From Alphaproteobacteria bacterium (GTDB lineage Bacteria; Pseudomonadota; Alphaproteobacteria; CAISOG01): a stretch of 5,091 nt of DNA. Location: contig VEQJ01000113.1 of the NCBI GenBank assembly GCA_018883285.1, positions 1 through 5,091 on the forward strand. The letters are read 5' to 3'. The notes beneath the pieces are model-generated. The model was not told the DNA's origin, made no database searches, and saw only the letters and a program-made list of their open reading frames with translations. Position numbers and translations under genes: made by a program. Below, piece after piece: positions 1-5,091 of the stretch (positions are counted from its first letter, which is position 1; every line of letters begins with the position of its first letter).

Positions 1-52
1 CATCCATCGCTGCTGCCCTGCCCCCTACATCAACCTGCTGACTGCTTGCGTC

Positions 53-143
53 GTCATCCTCCGCGCAGGCGGAGGATCCATAGGGTGGAACAGCCAGGTT
101 GTAGGATGCAGGTTGGTGGATTTCCGCCTGCGCGGAAATGACA
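53..143. repeat. Paired-hairpin inverted repeat, dRS3-like
   Basis: Two small hairpins face each other as arms of a larger inverted repeat. The left hairpin pairs 56-64 (ATCCTCCGC) with 69-77 around the loop GCAG, 9 perfect pairs. The right hairpin pairs 120-127 (ATTTCCGC) with 132-139 around the loop CTGC, 8 perfect pairs. The arms 53-80 and 117-143 are reverse complements except near the stem base, where each hairpin keeps its own perfect pairing. The core resembles the widespread GTCATTCCCGCG...GGCGGGAATCCA repeat, called dRS3 in Neisseria and common in other Proteobacteria. It lies just downstream of the leftward metal-binding-protein gene, so it may stabilise or end that transcript, although no T-run follows it. 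Confidence 0.8.
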
Positions 144-186
144 ATGGAGAGGTAGTAATAGCGGGGGCAGGATGACAATGGAGAGG
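138..186. repeat. 15-bp direct repeat, two copies
   Basis: The 15-base string ATGACAATGGAGAGG occurs exactly at 138-152 and again at 172-186, 34 bases apart. The first copy is the outer flank of the right hairpin, so the second looks like a duplicated remnant of a neighbouring repeat end. Between them, GGGGGCAGG at 163-171 is the reverse complement of CCTGCCCCC at 17-25. The whole 17-186 stretch can therefore be drawn as an imperfect nested palindrome. No gene is seen in 1-225. Confidence 0.65.
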
Positions 187-225
187 GTGGAATATCCCCG
201 CCCCTATGGCCAGAATACCCAACCG

Positions 226-1278
226 TTAGCCGCCGTTTTGGGCGGTAAGGCCGCGGATCAGGGTGTCAACATTGCTGCGCATCATGCCCAGATAGGTGGC
301 GGCCGCCGTGCCCGGGGCATCCAGCGCGTCTGAATACAGCTTGCCACCCAGGGTGCCGCCCCCCTCCTTAGCCAATTGCTGCACCATGCGGGGATCGCTG
401 ATATTCTCCAGGAACAGGGCGTGCACCTGCTGCTGGCGCATTTGTTGAATCAGGCGGGCAATGTTGCGGGCGGATGGTTGCGATTCCGTGCTCCAGCCCG
501 CCGGCGACTCAAAGCGCAGGTCAAAGGCACGCGCCAGATATTGAAAGGCATCGTGGTTGGTAATGGCGCGCCGTTGGTTGGCGGGCAGACGGGCAAACTG
601 CCCCTTTGCCCAGGCGGTCGTCGCCGCCAGCTGTTGCAGATAATCGGCGGCGCGGGCGCGATAGACATCGCCATTGGCGGGGTCACGGGCGATAAGCGCA
701 TCACGGATATTGGCGACGTAAATCGCCGCGTTGGCGGGATCGTGCCAGGCATGGGGGTCATCCCCCGCCCCTTCCCCATGCTTATCCCCATCATGATCGG
801 CGCCATGATGATGGGAATGATGGGCACCATCAACGGGGGTTAGCGGCTGAATCCCACGGCTGGCCACCACCACCGCGCCCTGATAGTTGGCGCTGTGGAT
901 TAGGCGTTCCGACCACCCCTCAAACCCCAAACCGTTCAGCACGACCAGATCGGCGGCAGCAATCATCTGCACATCGCGGGGGCGCGGCTGAAAGGCGTGG
1001 GCATCCTGATTGGCACCAATCAGCGTTTTAACGGATACGTAATCGCCGCCCACCTGCGCCACCCAATCGCCCAGAATGCTAAAGCTGGCCACCACCTGCA
1101 ACGGGCGTTTTGGAGTGGCAGGACTGGCGGGGTTAGAGCTGGCAGACGCTGTATTGGCGACCGCCCCCTTTGGTGCAATGGTAGACTGGCCAGCTTCAGC
1201 CACCCGCCCCACCAACAGCAGCGGCAGGATCAGGGCAAACAGCCAAAAAGGTTTTGCGGCTGAATGAATCACCACCAT
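226..1278 (-). CDS. Periplasmic metal (zinc-type) ABC transporter substrate-binding protein, ZnuA/TroA family
   Basis: This 350-residue protein fits the cluster A-I solute-binding proteins that hand Zn or Mn to an ABC importer. Residues 11-29 form a signal peptide ending in AEA before G30, with no lipobox cysteine. Residues 30-58 are an Ala/Ser/Pro-rich linker. The first lobe begins at VVASFSILGDWV (62-73). Likely ligands are H94 (DAHAFQP), H176 (DDPHAWHDP), H242 (NHDAFQYL) and D317 (LYSDAL). A His at the third position, where Mn-type proteins usually carry Glu, and the His/Asp-rich loop at 153-167 favour zinc. ATG at 1278 lies only one base after AGGGG, so the GTG codons at residue 2 or 3 are better spaced starts. 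The start is 4 bases past the ahcY stop, implying co-transcription and translational coupling. No permease or ATPase gene follows within the window. The family is sure; the metal is inferred. Confidence 0.9.
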   Translation of the reverse strand: MVVIHSAAKPFWLFALILPLLLVGRVAEAGQSTIAPKGAVANTASASSNPASPATPKRPLQVVASFSILGDWVAQVGGDYVSVKTLIGANQDAHAFQPRPRDVQMIAAADLVVLNGLGFEGWSERLIHSANYQGAVVVASRGIQPLTPVDGAHHSHHHGADHDGDKHGEGAGDDPHAWHDPANAAIYVANIRDALIARDPANGDVYRARAADYLQQLAATTAWAKGQFARLPANQRRAITNHDAFQYLARAFDLRFESPAGWSTESQPSARNIARLIQQMRQQQVHALFLENISDPRMVQQLAKEGGGTLGGKLYSDALDAPGTAAATYLGMMRSNVDTLIRGLTAQNGG

Positions 1279-1285
1279 TCCCCTA
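1279..1285 (-). promoter_or_regulatory. Ribosome binding site overlapping the ahcY stop codon
   Basis: On the minus strand the sequence is TAGGGGA followed directly by ATG. TAG is the ahcY stop and AGGGG is the only purine-rich Shine-Dalgarno match for the metal-binding-protein gene. Its spacing is 1 base to ATG (1278), 4 bases to GTG (1275) and 7 bases to GTG (1272). The last spacing is the most usual, so the true start may be two codons inside the longest frame. The overlap suggests that ribosomes finishing ahcY reinitiate here. Confidence 0.6.
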
Positions 1286-2605
1286 ATACCGATAATGGGC
1301 AGCCTTATAGGGGCCTTCGTGCTTGACGCCCAGATAGTTGGCCTGATTATCCGTCAGTTTGGTCAGCTTGACGCCCAGTTGCGACAGGTGGAGGAAGGCG
1401 ACCTTTTCGTCCAGCTCCTTCGGCAGAACATAGACTTGCTTGTCGTACTTGCCGGTGTTCGTCCACAATTCAATTTGCGCCAACACTTGGTTGGTGAAGC
1501 TGGCGCTCATCACAAAGGCGGGGTGCCCCGTGGCGCAACCCAGGTTGACCAGGCGCCCCTGAGCCAACAGAATCAGGCGTTTGCCGTCGGGGAAGGTGAT
1601 TTCATCCACCTGCGGCTTAATTTCCTGCCACTTAAAGTTGCGCAAGCCCGCCACGTCGATTTCGTTATCAAAATGGCCGATGTTGCACAAAATGGCGCGA
1701 TCCTTCATTTGGCGCATGTGATCCAGGGTGATGATGTCCAGATTGCCGGTCGCGGTGACAAAGATGTCGGCATTGGCCGCCACCTCCTCCAACCTGGTGA
1801 CGCGATAACCCTCCATCGCGGCTTGCAGGGCGCAGATCGGATCAATCTCCGTCACCACCACCTGCGCGCCAAAGCTACGCAGGGCGGCGGCACAGCCCTT
1901 ACCCACATCGCCAAAGCCGCAAACCACGGCCAGCTTGCCCGCAATCATCACGTCGGTGGCGCGCTTAATACCGTCCAACAGGCTTTCGCGGCAACCATAC
2001 AGGTTGTCGAATTTTGATTTGGTCACCGAATCGTTAACATTGATAACGGGGGTCAGCAATTTGCCGTCACGCATCAGGTGGTACAGGCGCTTAACCCCCG
2101 TGGTGGTTTCCTCAGAAATGCCGCGCACCTGGCTCATCAACTCTGGGTATTTGTCATGCATCAGGCAGCTAAGATCGGCACCATCGTCCAGAATCATGTT
2201 GGGTGTCCAGCCGTCGGGGCCGTGGATGGTTTGCTCGATGCACCATTCATACTCCTCCTCCGTTTCGCCTTTCCAGGCAAAGACGGGGATGCCCGCCGCC
2301 GCGATTGCCGCCGCCGCCTGATCCACGGTGGAATAGATGTTGCAACTGCTCCAACGTACCGACGCGCCCAGCTGTACCAGGGTTTCGATCAGCACGGCGG
2401 TTTCGGTGGTCATGTGCAGGCAGCCAGCAATCCGTGCGCCCTTCAGAGGCTGTTTGCCCGCGTATTCGGCACGCAGCGCCATCAGGCCGGGCATCTGGCT
2501 TTCGGCCAGGCTGATTTCCCGCCGACCCCAGGCCGCCAGGGTGATATCGGCAACTTTATAGTCTTGGTTGGCGGCCAGTTGGGCTGCGGTGGCGGCTTGG
2601 ATCAT
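1283..2605 (-). CDS. ahcY: Adenosylhomocysteinase (S-adenosyl-L-homocysteine hydrolase)
   Basis: This cytosolic enzyme splits S-adenosylhomocysteine into adenosine and homocysteine, relieving inhibition of methyltransferases. The 440 residues align from end to end with the family. By homology to the human enzyme the substrate and catalytic residues are H64, D141, E166, K196, D200 and C205. The NAD-binding loop is GFGDVGKG (230-237), and the C-terminal K434 and Y438 that reach into the partner subunit's NAD site are present. Between D141 and E166 it has the short human-like connection, without the roughly 40-residue insertion common in alphaproteobacterial homologues. The start at 2605 has AGGGAG at 2615-2620, 9 bases upstream, and the family homology begins shortly after it. 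An in-frame ATG at 2659 would add 18 unrelated residues and has no good ribosome binding site. It follows the kinase gene across a palindromic element and is coupled to the downstream metal-binding-protein gene. Confidence 0.97.
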   Translation of the reverse strand: MIQAATAAQLAANQDYKVADITLAAWGRREISLAESQMPGLMALRAEYAGKQPLKGARIAGCLHMTTETAVLIETLVQLGASVRWSSCNIYSTVDQAAAAIAAAGIPVFAWKGETEEEYEWCIEQTIHGPDGWTPNMILDDGADLSCLMHDKYPELMSQVRGISEETTTGVKRLYHLMRDGKLLTPVINVNDSVTKSKFDNLYGCRESLLDGIKRATDVMIAGKLAVVCGFGDVGKGCAAALRSFGAQVVVTEIDPICALQAAMEGYRVTRLEEVAANADIFVTATGNLDIITLDHMRQMKDRAILCNIGHFDNEIDVAGLRNFKWQEIKPQVDEITFPDGKRLILLAQGRLVNLGCATGHPAFVMSASFTNQVLAQIELWTNTGKYDKQVYVLPKELDEKVAFLHLSQLGVKLTKLTDNQANYLGVKHEGPYKAAHYRY

Positions 2606-2614
2606 CGGTTCGGT

Positions 2615-2620
2615 CTCCCT
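2615..2620 (-). promoter_or_regulatory. Ribosome binding site deciding the ahcY start
   Basis: The minus strand reads AGGGAG, then 9 bases, then ATG at 2605. This is the best Shine-Dalgarno match near the 5' end of ahcY. It supports the 440-residue form over the longer frame that opens at 2659. Confidence 0.7.
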
Positions 2621-2638
2621 GAAGAAAAAATGAATCTG

Positions 2639-2652
2639 GCAACAGATGTTGC
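2639..2652. promoter_or_regulatory. 14-bp dyad upstream of ahcY, possible operator
   Basis: GCAACA-GA-TGTTGC is a perfect 6+6 inverted repeat with a 2-base centre, 34-47 bases upstream of the ahcY start and inside the only 73 bases not taken by the repeat element or genes. The 2-base centre is too tight for a full RNA hairpin, so a dimeric DNA-binding regulator is the more natural reading. I do not recognise the regulator. No convincing -35/-10 pair was found beside it, and the space is too short for a typical SAH riboswitch. Confidence 0.35.
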
Positions 2653-2678
2653 ATAACATGACAACAAAAGAAAGAGCC

Positions 2679-2804
2679 TAGAGCATTTTCCATTTAGCCC
2701 TACACGTCGTCATGCTACGGACTCGCCGTGCTCACGTATTTCTGTATACGCTCCGCGCGGCTTGCCTTGCCTTCCTAGTGTAAAACTAAAGCGAAAACGC
2801 TCTA
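2679..2804. repeat. 126-bp palindromic intergenic element with 26-bp terminal arms
   Basis: The ends 2679-2704 and 2779-2804 are imperfect inverted repeats, 20 of 26 positions complementary, both beginning TAGAGC when read inward. The centre is also self-complementary: GCCGTGC (2725-2731) pairs with GCGCGGC (2755-2761) with one wobble, and CGTAT (2735-2739) pairs with ATACG (2746-2750) around a 6-base loop. The whole would fold as one long hairpin or cruciform. It encodes no protein, and no target-site duplication is obvious. It occupies most of the kinase-ahcY gap, and its right end carries the kinase stop codon. Size and architecture resemble small palindromic or MITE-like repeats seen between alphaproteobacterial genes. 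Its copy number elsewhere cannot be judged from this window. Confidence 0.8.
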
Positions 2805-4538
2805 AATCTTTTCCAATTCGATGACAAAACGGCTGCCGATAACGGCGGCATCATCGGTGGCATGGCGATTTTCGGCATAGATGCGCCCGCCAAAGGCCTC
2901 AACAATCTGCCGCGAGATACTAAGCCCCAGGCCAGAATGGCGGCCAAATTTCTCGCTGGCGGGGCGTTCGGTGTAAAAGCGGTTGAAAATATCCTCAAGA
3001 TTGGCGGGCGGAATACCGGGCCCCTCATCACTGATCGCCAATTGCAATCGGTTGCTATCGGGCAGGTCAATCAGGGTGATGGTGATGGTACCCTCCGGCG
3101 GACTAAAGGACATCGCATTGCCCAGCAGGTTATGCAAAACCTGCAACAGGCGGCCTTCGATACCCTCAATGATGCATGGCTCCTCAGCCTCAATCTTCAG
3201 CACCAAAAAGGGGCCGTTGGGATAGCTGGCGCTGTGCCGCTCACTCAGCTGTTCCAGCAGGGGCAGAATCTCAACCGGCTCAAAGGCGCGCCGTTGCAGC
3301 TCAGCGTCCAGGCGAGAGGAATCGGCAATATCGCTGATTAAGCGATCCAGTCGCTTAACATCCTCCATAATAATGTCGGTCAGGCGCCGCCGCTTCGCCG
3401 GATCCTGTATTTTCTGCAGAGTTTCAAAAGCGCTGCGGATCGAGTTCAGGGGGTTTTTCAGCTCATGACTAACATCGGCGGCAAAGCGTTCCATCGCGGT
3501 AATCCGTTGCCACAGGGCGCTGGTCATCGCTTCGAACACCCGCGCCAAATCGCCAATCTCATCCCCGCGTTTTAGCAAGCCGCCCATCATGGTCTGGCGT
3601 TGGCCGTGCCGCACCCGTTCAGCGGTCAAGGCCAGGCGGCGAATCGGTTGGGTCAGGGTGCCCGCCAGGTAAAAGGACAACAGCACGCTGATCGCCAAGC
3701 TGCCACCCAGCAGGCGCAACAAATCCTGGCGAATGTCATGCAGGGCGCGATCAATCTGTTCCCCGCCAGCAATCAGCACCAGGGTGCCGACCACCTGGTG
3801 ATAGCGTTGCACGGGCACCGCCACGCTAAGCACCAATTCGCCATTGTCGCGCACCCGTACCGCCCGCCCAAATTCCCCCTGCATCGATTGGGCGGCCTCA
3901 GCAAAATCTTCAAGCCTTGGTTGGCTGTGTTCGATATAGCTGTCAAAGTCTTGCCCACCACGGAACAGCCGGTGCAACCGCTCTTGAATATCGCTTAGCA
4001 GGCTGGCTTCGGCGGGCGCCGATTCGGAATCTGGAGGGGTGGCAAGATCAGCGGATGGTTCAGAGGATGGGTCAGCGGCGGGATTAGAGGCGGGCATCTT
4101 CGCCTGATTCTTAAGCGGGCGGGGCGGCTTAATTTTGGGCAGGGGCATGCGGATAATCCGCCCCATCGCGGCCTCGTCCAACAATTCGGTGTCGATCATC
4201 ATCTGGCCATCGGGGCGAAACAGCATGACGCGCAGGGTGGTGGGGCTGACCAATCGACGCAGCAAGGCCTTGGCCTGCCTTTCGCGCAGGCTTTGTTCCC
4301 CCTCGCTGTTTTCCACCACCGCCCCCTCGCCCAGGGCGCCCGCGAACACCCGCCCCTGGGTGGTTAACGCCTGCAACTCGGTATCAATCAGGCCGTCTTG
4401 ATAATAATCCAGGTAAAACAACGCCGCAATCAGCAGCAGCAGGGGCAACAGGTTGATCGCCAACACCCGACGGGTCAGCGGTGACCAGCGTCGTTTGAAC
4501 CAGCGTTTGGTACGGATAGGCAGGGGGTGCATGGCCAA
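2802..4538 (-). CDS. chvG: ChvG/ExoS-family membrane sensor histidine kinase
   Basis: This is a 578-residue two-component kinase of the inner membrane. It has a basic N-terminus (RTKRWFKRRW), a first membrane helix at about 24-43, a periplasmic sensor region at about 44-271, and a second helix at about 272-293. A HAMP linker follows to about 344. The H-box is DVSHELKNP with phospho-accepting H358, the N-box has N470 and N474, G1 is DEGPGIP (504-510), the F-box is around 517-522 and G2 is GLGLS (536-540). All catalytic motifs look intact. LTRRVLAINLLPLLLL near the N-terminus and SVAVPVQRY (238-246) are typical of ChvG, the acid or envelope-stress kinase that pairs with ChvI. Residues 132-180 are a long Pro/Ala/Ser-rich insert. 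The TTG start has GAGAG 6 bases upstream; an ATG two codons in (4532) is the alternative. No response regulator gene is adjacent. The stop lies in the palindromic element. Confidence 0.9.
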   Translation of the reverse strand: MAMHPLPIRTKRWFKRRWSPLTRRVLAINLLPLLLLIAALFYLDYYQDGLIDTELQALTTQGRVFAGALGEGAVVENSEGEQSLRERQAKALLRRLVSPTTLRVMLFRPDGQMMIDTELLDEAAMGRIIRMPLPKIKPPRPLKNQAKMPASNPAADPSSEPSADLATPPDSESAPAEASLLSDIQERLHRLFRGGQDFDSYIEHSQPRLEDFAEAAQSMQGEFGRAVRVRDNGELVLSVAVPVQRYHQVVGTLVLIAGGEQIDRALHDIRQDLLRLLGGSLAISVLLSFYLAGTLTQPIRRLALTAERVRHGQRQTMMGGLLKRGDEIGDLARVFEAMTSALWQRITAMERFAADVSHELKNPLNSIRSAFETLQKIQDPAKRRRLTDIIMEDVKRLDRLISDIADSSRLDAELQRRAFEPVEILPLLEQLSERHSASYPNGPFLVLKIEAEEPCIIEGIEGRLLQVLHNLLGNAMSFSPPEGTITITLIDLPDSNRLQLAISDEGPGIPPANLEDIFNRFYTERPASEKFGRHSGLGLSISRQIVEAFGGRIYAENRHATDDAAVIGSRFVIELEKI

Positions 4539-4564
4539 ACAAAACTCTCACAGAACAAGCCCGC

Positions 4565-4570
4565 TTTATA
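4565..4570 (-). promoter_or_regulatory. Possible -10 box for the kinase gene
   Basis: The minus strand reads TATAAA about 26 bases before the TTG start. No good -35 hexamer sits 15-18 bases upstream, so this is only a weak candidate. It is the best promoter-like match in the short gap before the kinase, which has no upstream gene close enough to be a sure operon partner. Confidence 0.25.
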
Positions 4571-4595
4571 ACAGGCTTTGGCGCGTAAGAGCGAT

Positions 4596-4625
4596 GGGAA
4601 AATGGCGGGGGGTGGGGTGAGGGGG
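4596..4625 (+). other. G-rich tract, possible G-quadruplex
   Basis: Four runs of three or more G (4596-4598, 4607-4612, 4614-4617, 4621-4625) are separated by 8, 1 and 3 bases. It lies between the end of the broken HEAT-repeat gene and the kinase gene, on the template strand for leftward transcription. The remainder of 4539-4638 holds no gene or clear terminator. Confidence 0.3.
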
Positions 4626-4638
4626 AGCTATCCCTGTG

Positions 4639-5012
4639 TCACCTTGTGTAAGTATGAGGAGAAGGGAGGTCGACTCTTGATGGTTCGCGATCAACCAACT
4701 TCTTAGAAACTTCTTGCACCATCGTCAGCAGTGCGGGGTATTTAGCCATCTGCAGTACATCCTCAGGTGAGGGGAGCTGCTCCACGGGCAACTCCATGCG
4801 GATTGAAACTCTAGATCCTCTGCCTTAGGCGCGAGGGCTTCAGCCGCCGCCCAGCCAACGTACTTATCAGGGTCACTCAGCGCACCAATCAGCGCAGCTT
4901 GAACCACTGGATTCTCTGCCTGGAGTACGAGAGCGTCAACCGCTTCTCTGCGACCTTCCGCATTCGTGATACGACGGTCTTGGAGCCGCGCGATGTAATC
5001 TTCAGTTTTCAT
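4639..5012 (-). pseudogene. Small HEAT-repeat protein gene, apparently frameshifted
   Basis: I do not recognise the specific gene. From ATG at 5012 (AGGTGA 7 bases upstream) the frame encodes about 68 sensible residues, including a HEAT-like helix pair at 34-64 (NPVVQAALIGALSDPDKY, then GWAAAEALAPKA). After about residue 69 it becomes Trp/Cys/Ser-rich and stops at 4725. In the -1 frame, from about 4805 to a TGA at 4639, the sequence instead encodes a normal-looking acidic helical tail containing ELPVEQLPSPEDVLQMAK and YPALLTMVQEVSKKLVD. A single-base loss near 4800-4815 would explain this, giving an ancestral protein of about 123 residues. No slippery heptamer for programmed frameshifting is visible. 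A sequencing error, or two genuine short genes, remain possible. An upstream in-frame ATG at 5048 lacks a ribosome binding site. Confidence 0.55.
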
Positions 5013-5022
5013 AATGGCATCA

Positions 5023-5032
5023 CCTATATAGG
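5023..5032. promoter_or_regulatory. Perfect 10-bp palindrome CCTATATAGG in the divergent intergenic region
   Basis: CCTATATAGG is perfectly symmetric and overlaps the ribosome binding site of the leftward HEAT-repeat gene (5020-5025). It could be an operator or merely an AT-rich sequence; nothing else in the window shares it. Confidence 0.25.
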
Positions 5033-5055
5033 AACTGTCGACATTCATAGGGAGT

Positions 5056-5061
5056 TATGAT
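5056..5061 (+). promoter_or_regulatory. Possible -10 box for a rightward gene
   Basis: TATGAT matches five of six bases of the -10 consensus and lies 26 bases before the candidate start at 5088. No clear -35 hexamer is found at 16-18 bases upstream, so the assignment is tentative. Confidence 0.3.
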
Positions 5062-5087
5062 AGAATCGCTCAACGGAGGGTGATGCT

Positions 5088-5091
5088 ATGT
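5088..5091 (+). CDS. Likely start of a divergent rightward gene, cut by the window end
   Basis: ATG at 5088-5090 is preceded by a strong Shine-Dalgarno GGAGGG at 5075-5080 with 7 bases between, the usual spacing. Only the first codon is inside the window, so nothing can be said about the product. An alternative ATG at 5083 is too close to the ribosome binding site. The arrangement would make 5013-5087 a shared divergent promoter region with the leftward HEAT-repeat gene. Confidence 0.4.

Noticed and set aside
189..225. Rho-independent terminator just after the metal-binding-protein gene
   Set aside because: No GC-rich hairpin followed by a T-run is found in the leftward direction. The hairpins further on (53-143) also lack the T-run.
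376..843. Rightward 155-residue open frame
   Set aside because: It lies entirely opposite the metal-binding-protein gene. Its Met/Gly/Ile-rich stretch is the complement of the His-rich loop codons, and there is no ribosome binding site or recognisable domain.
1295..2656. Several rightward open frames of 74-240 residues
   Set aside because: They are antisense to ahcY, whose family identity is certain along its full length. Their length reflects GC-rich codon bias.
2606..2659. 18-residue N-terminal extension of AhcY from ATG at 2659
   Set aside because: The extra residues (Cys/Phe-rich) do not belong to the family, and the good ribosome binding site lies inside this stretch, just before the ATG at 2605.
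2606..2678. SAH or SAM riboswitch in the ahcY leader
   Set aside because: The leader outside the repeat is only 73 bases and shows a single tight dyad, not the multi-helix layout of those riboswitches.
3600..3998. Rightward 132-residue open frame
   Set aside because: It is antisense to the kinase sensor region and has no family features.
4554..4577. Weak hairpin in the gap before the kinase
   Set aside because: Only about five pairs (AAGCC with GGCTT) with a long loop and no T-run, so it is not a convincing terminator.

Overview
The window looks like a chromosomal segment of an alphaproteobacterium. The main clue is a ChvG/ExoS-type sensor kinase next to the S-adenosylhomocysteine hydrolase gene ahcY. 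In many Alphaproteobacteria these two genes lie in one conserved block, with PTS regulatory genes between them. The base composition is moderately GC-rich, and there are two kinds of palindromic intergenic repeat. I cannot name the genus.

Layout, read in the direction of the minus-strand genes (high to low coordinates). At the right edge is a divergent intergenic region with a likely start of a rightward gene cut off by the window end. Facing it is a short leftward HEAT-repeat gene (about 4639-5012) that appears broken by a frameshift. About 100 bases with a G-rich tract follow, then the kinase gene (2802-4538). A 126-bp palindromic element (2679-2804) fills most of the gap to ahcY, and its outer end supplies the kinase stop codon. 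Next is ahcY (1283-2605), then a metal ABC transporter substrate-binding protein of the ZnuA/TroA family (226-1278). That last gene starts 4 bases after the ahcY stop, with its ribosome binding site overlapping that stop. The final 225 bases hold a nested hairpin repeat and no gene.

Functionally, ahcY and the metal-binding protein are almost certainly co-transcribed, which couples the methyl cycle (removal of S-adenosylhomocysteine) to zinc or related metal uptake. The kinase may be in the same transcript or may be separated from ahcY by the structured repeat. Two usual partners are missing from their expected places. No response regulator (chvI) lies directly upstream of the kinase, and no hprK, EIIA or HPr genes lie between the kinase and ahcY. 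No permease or ATPase gene for the metal transporter is present.

I found no CRISPR array, RNA gene, transposase or clear undescribed multi-gene system. The most interesting points are the palindromic element at the kinase/ahcY junction, the rearranged synteny, and the tight ahcY/metal-binding-protein coupling.
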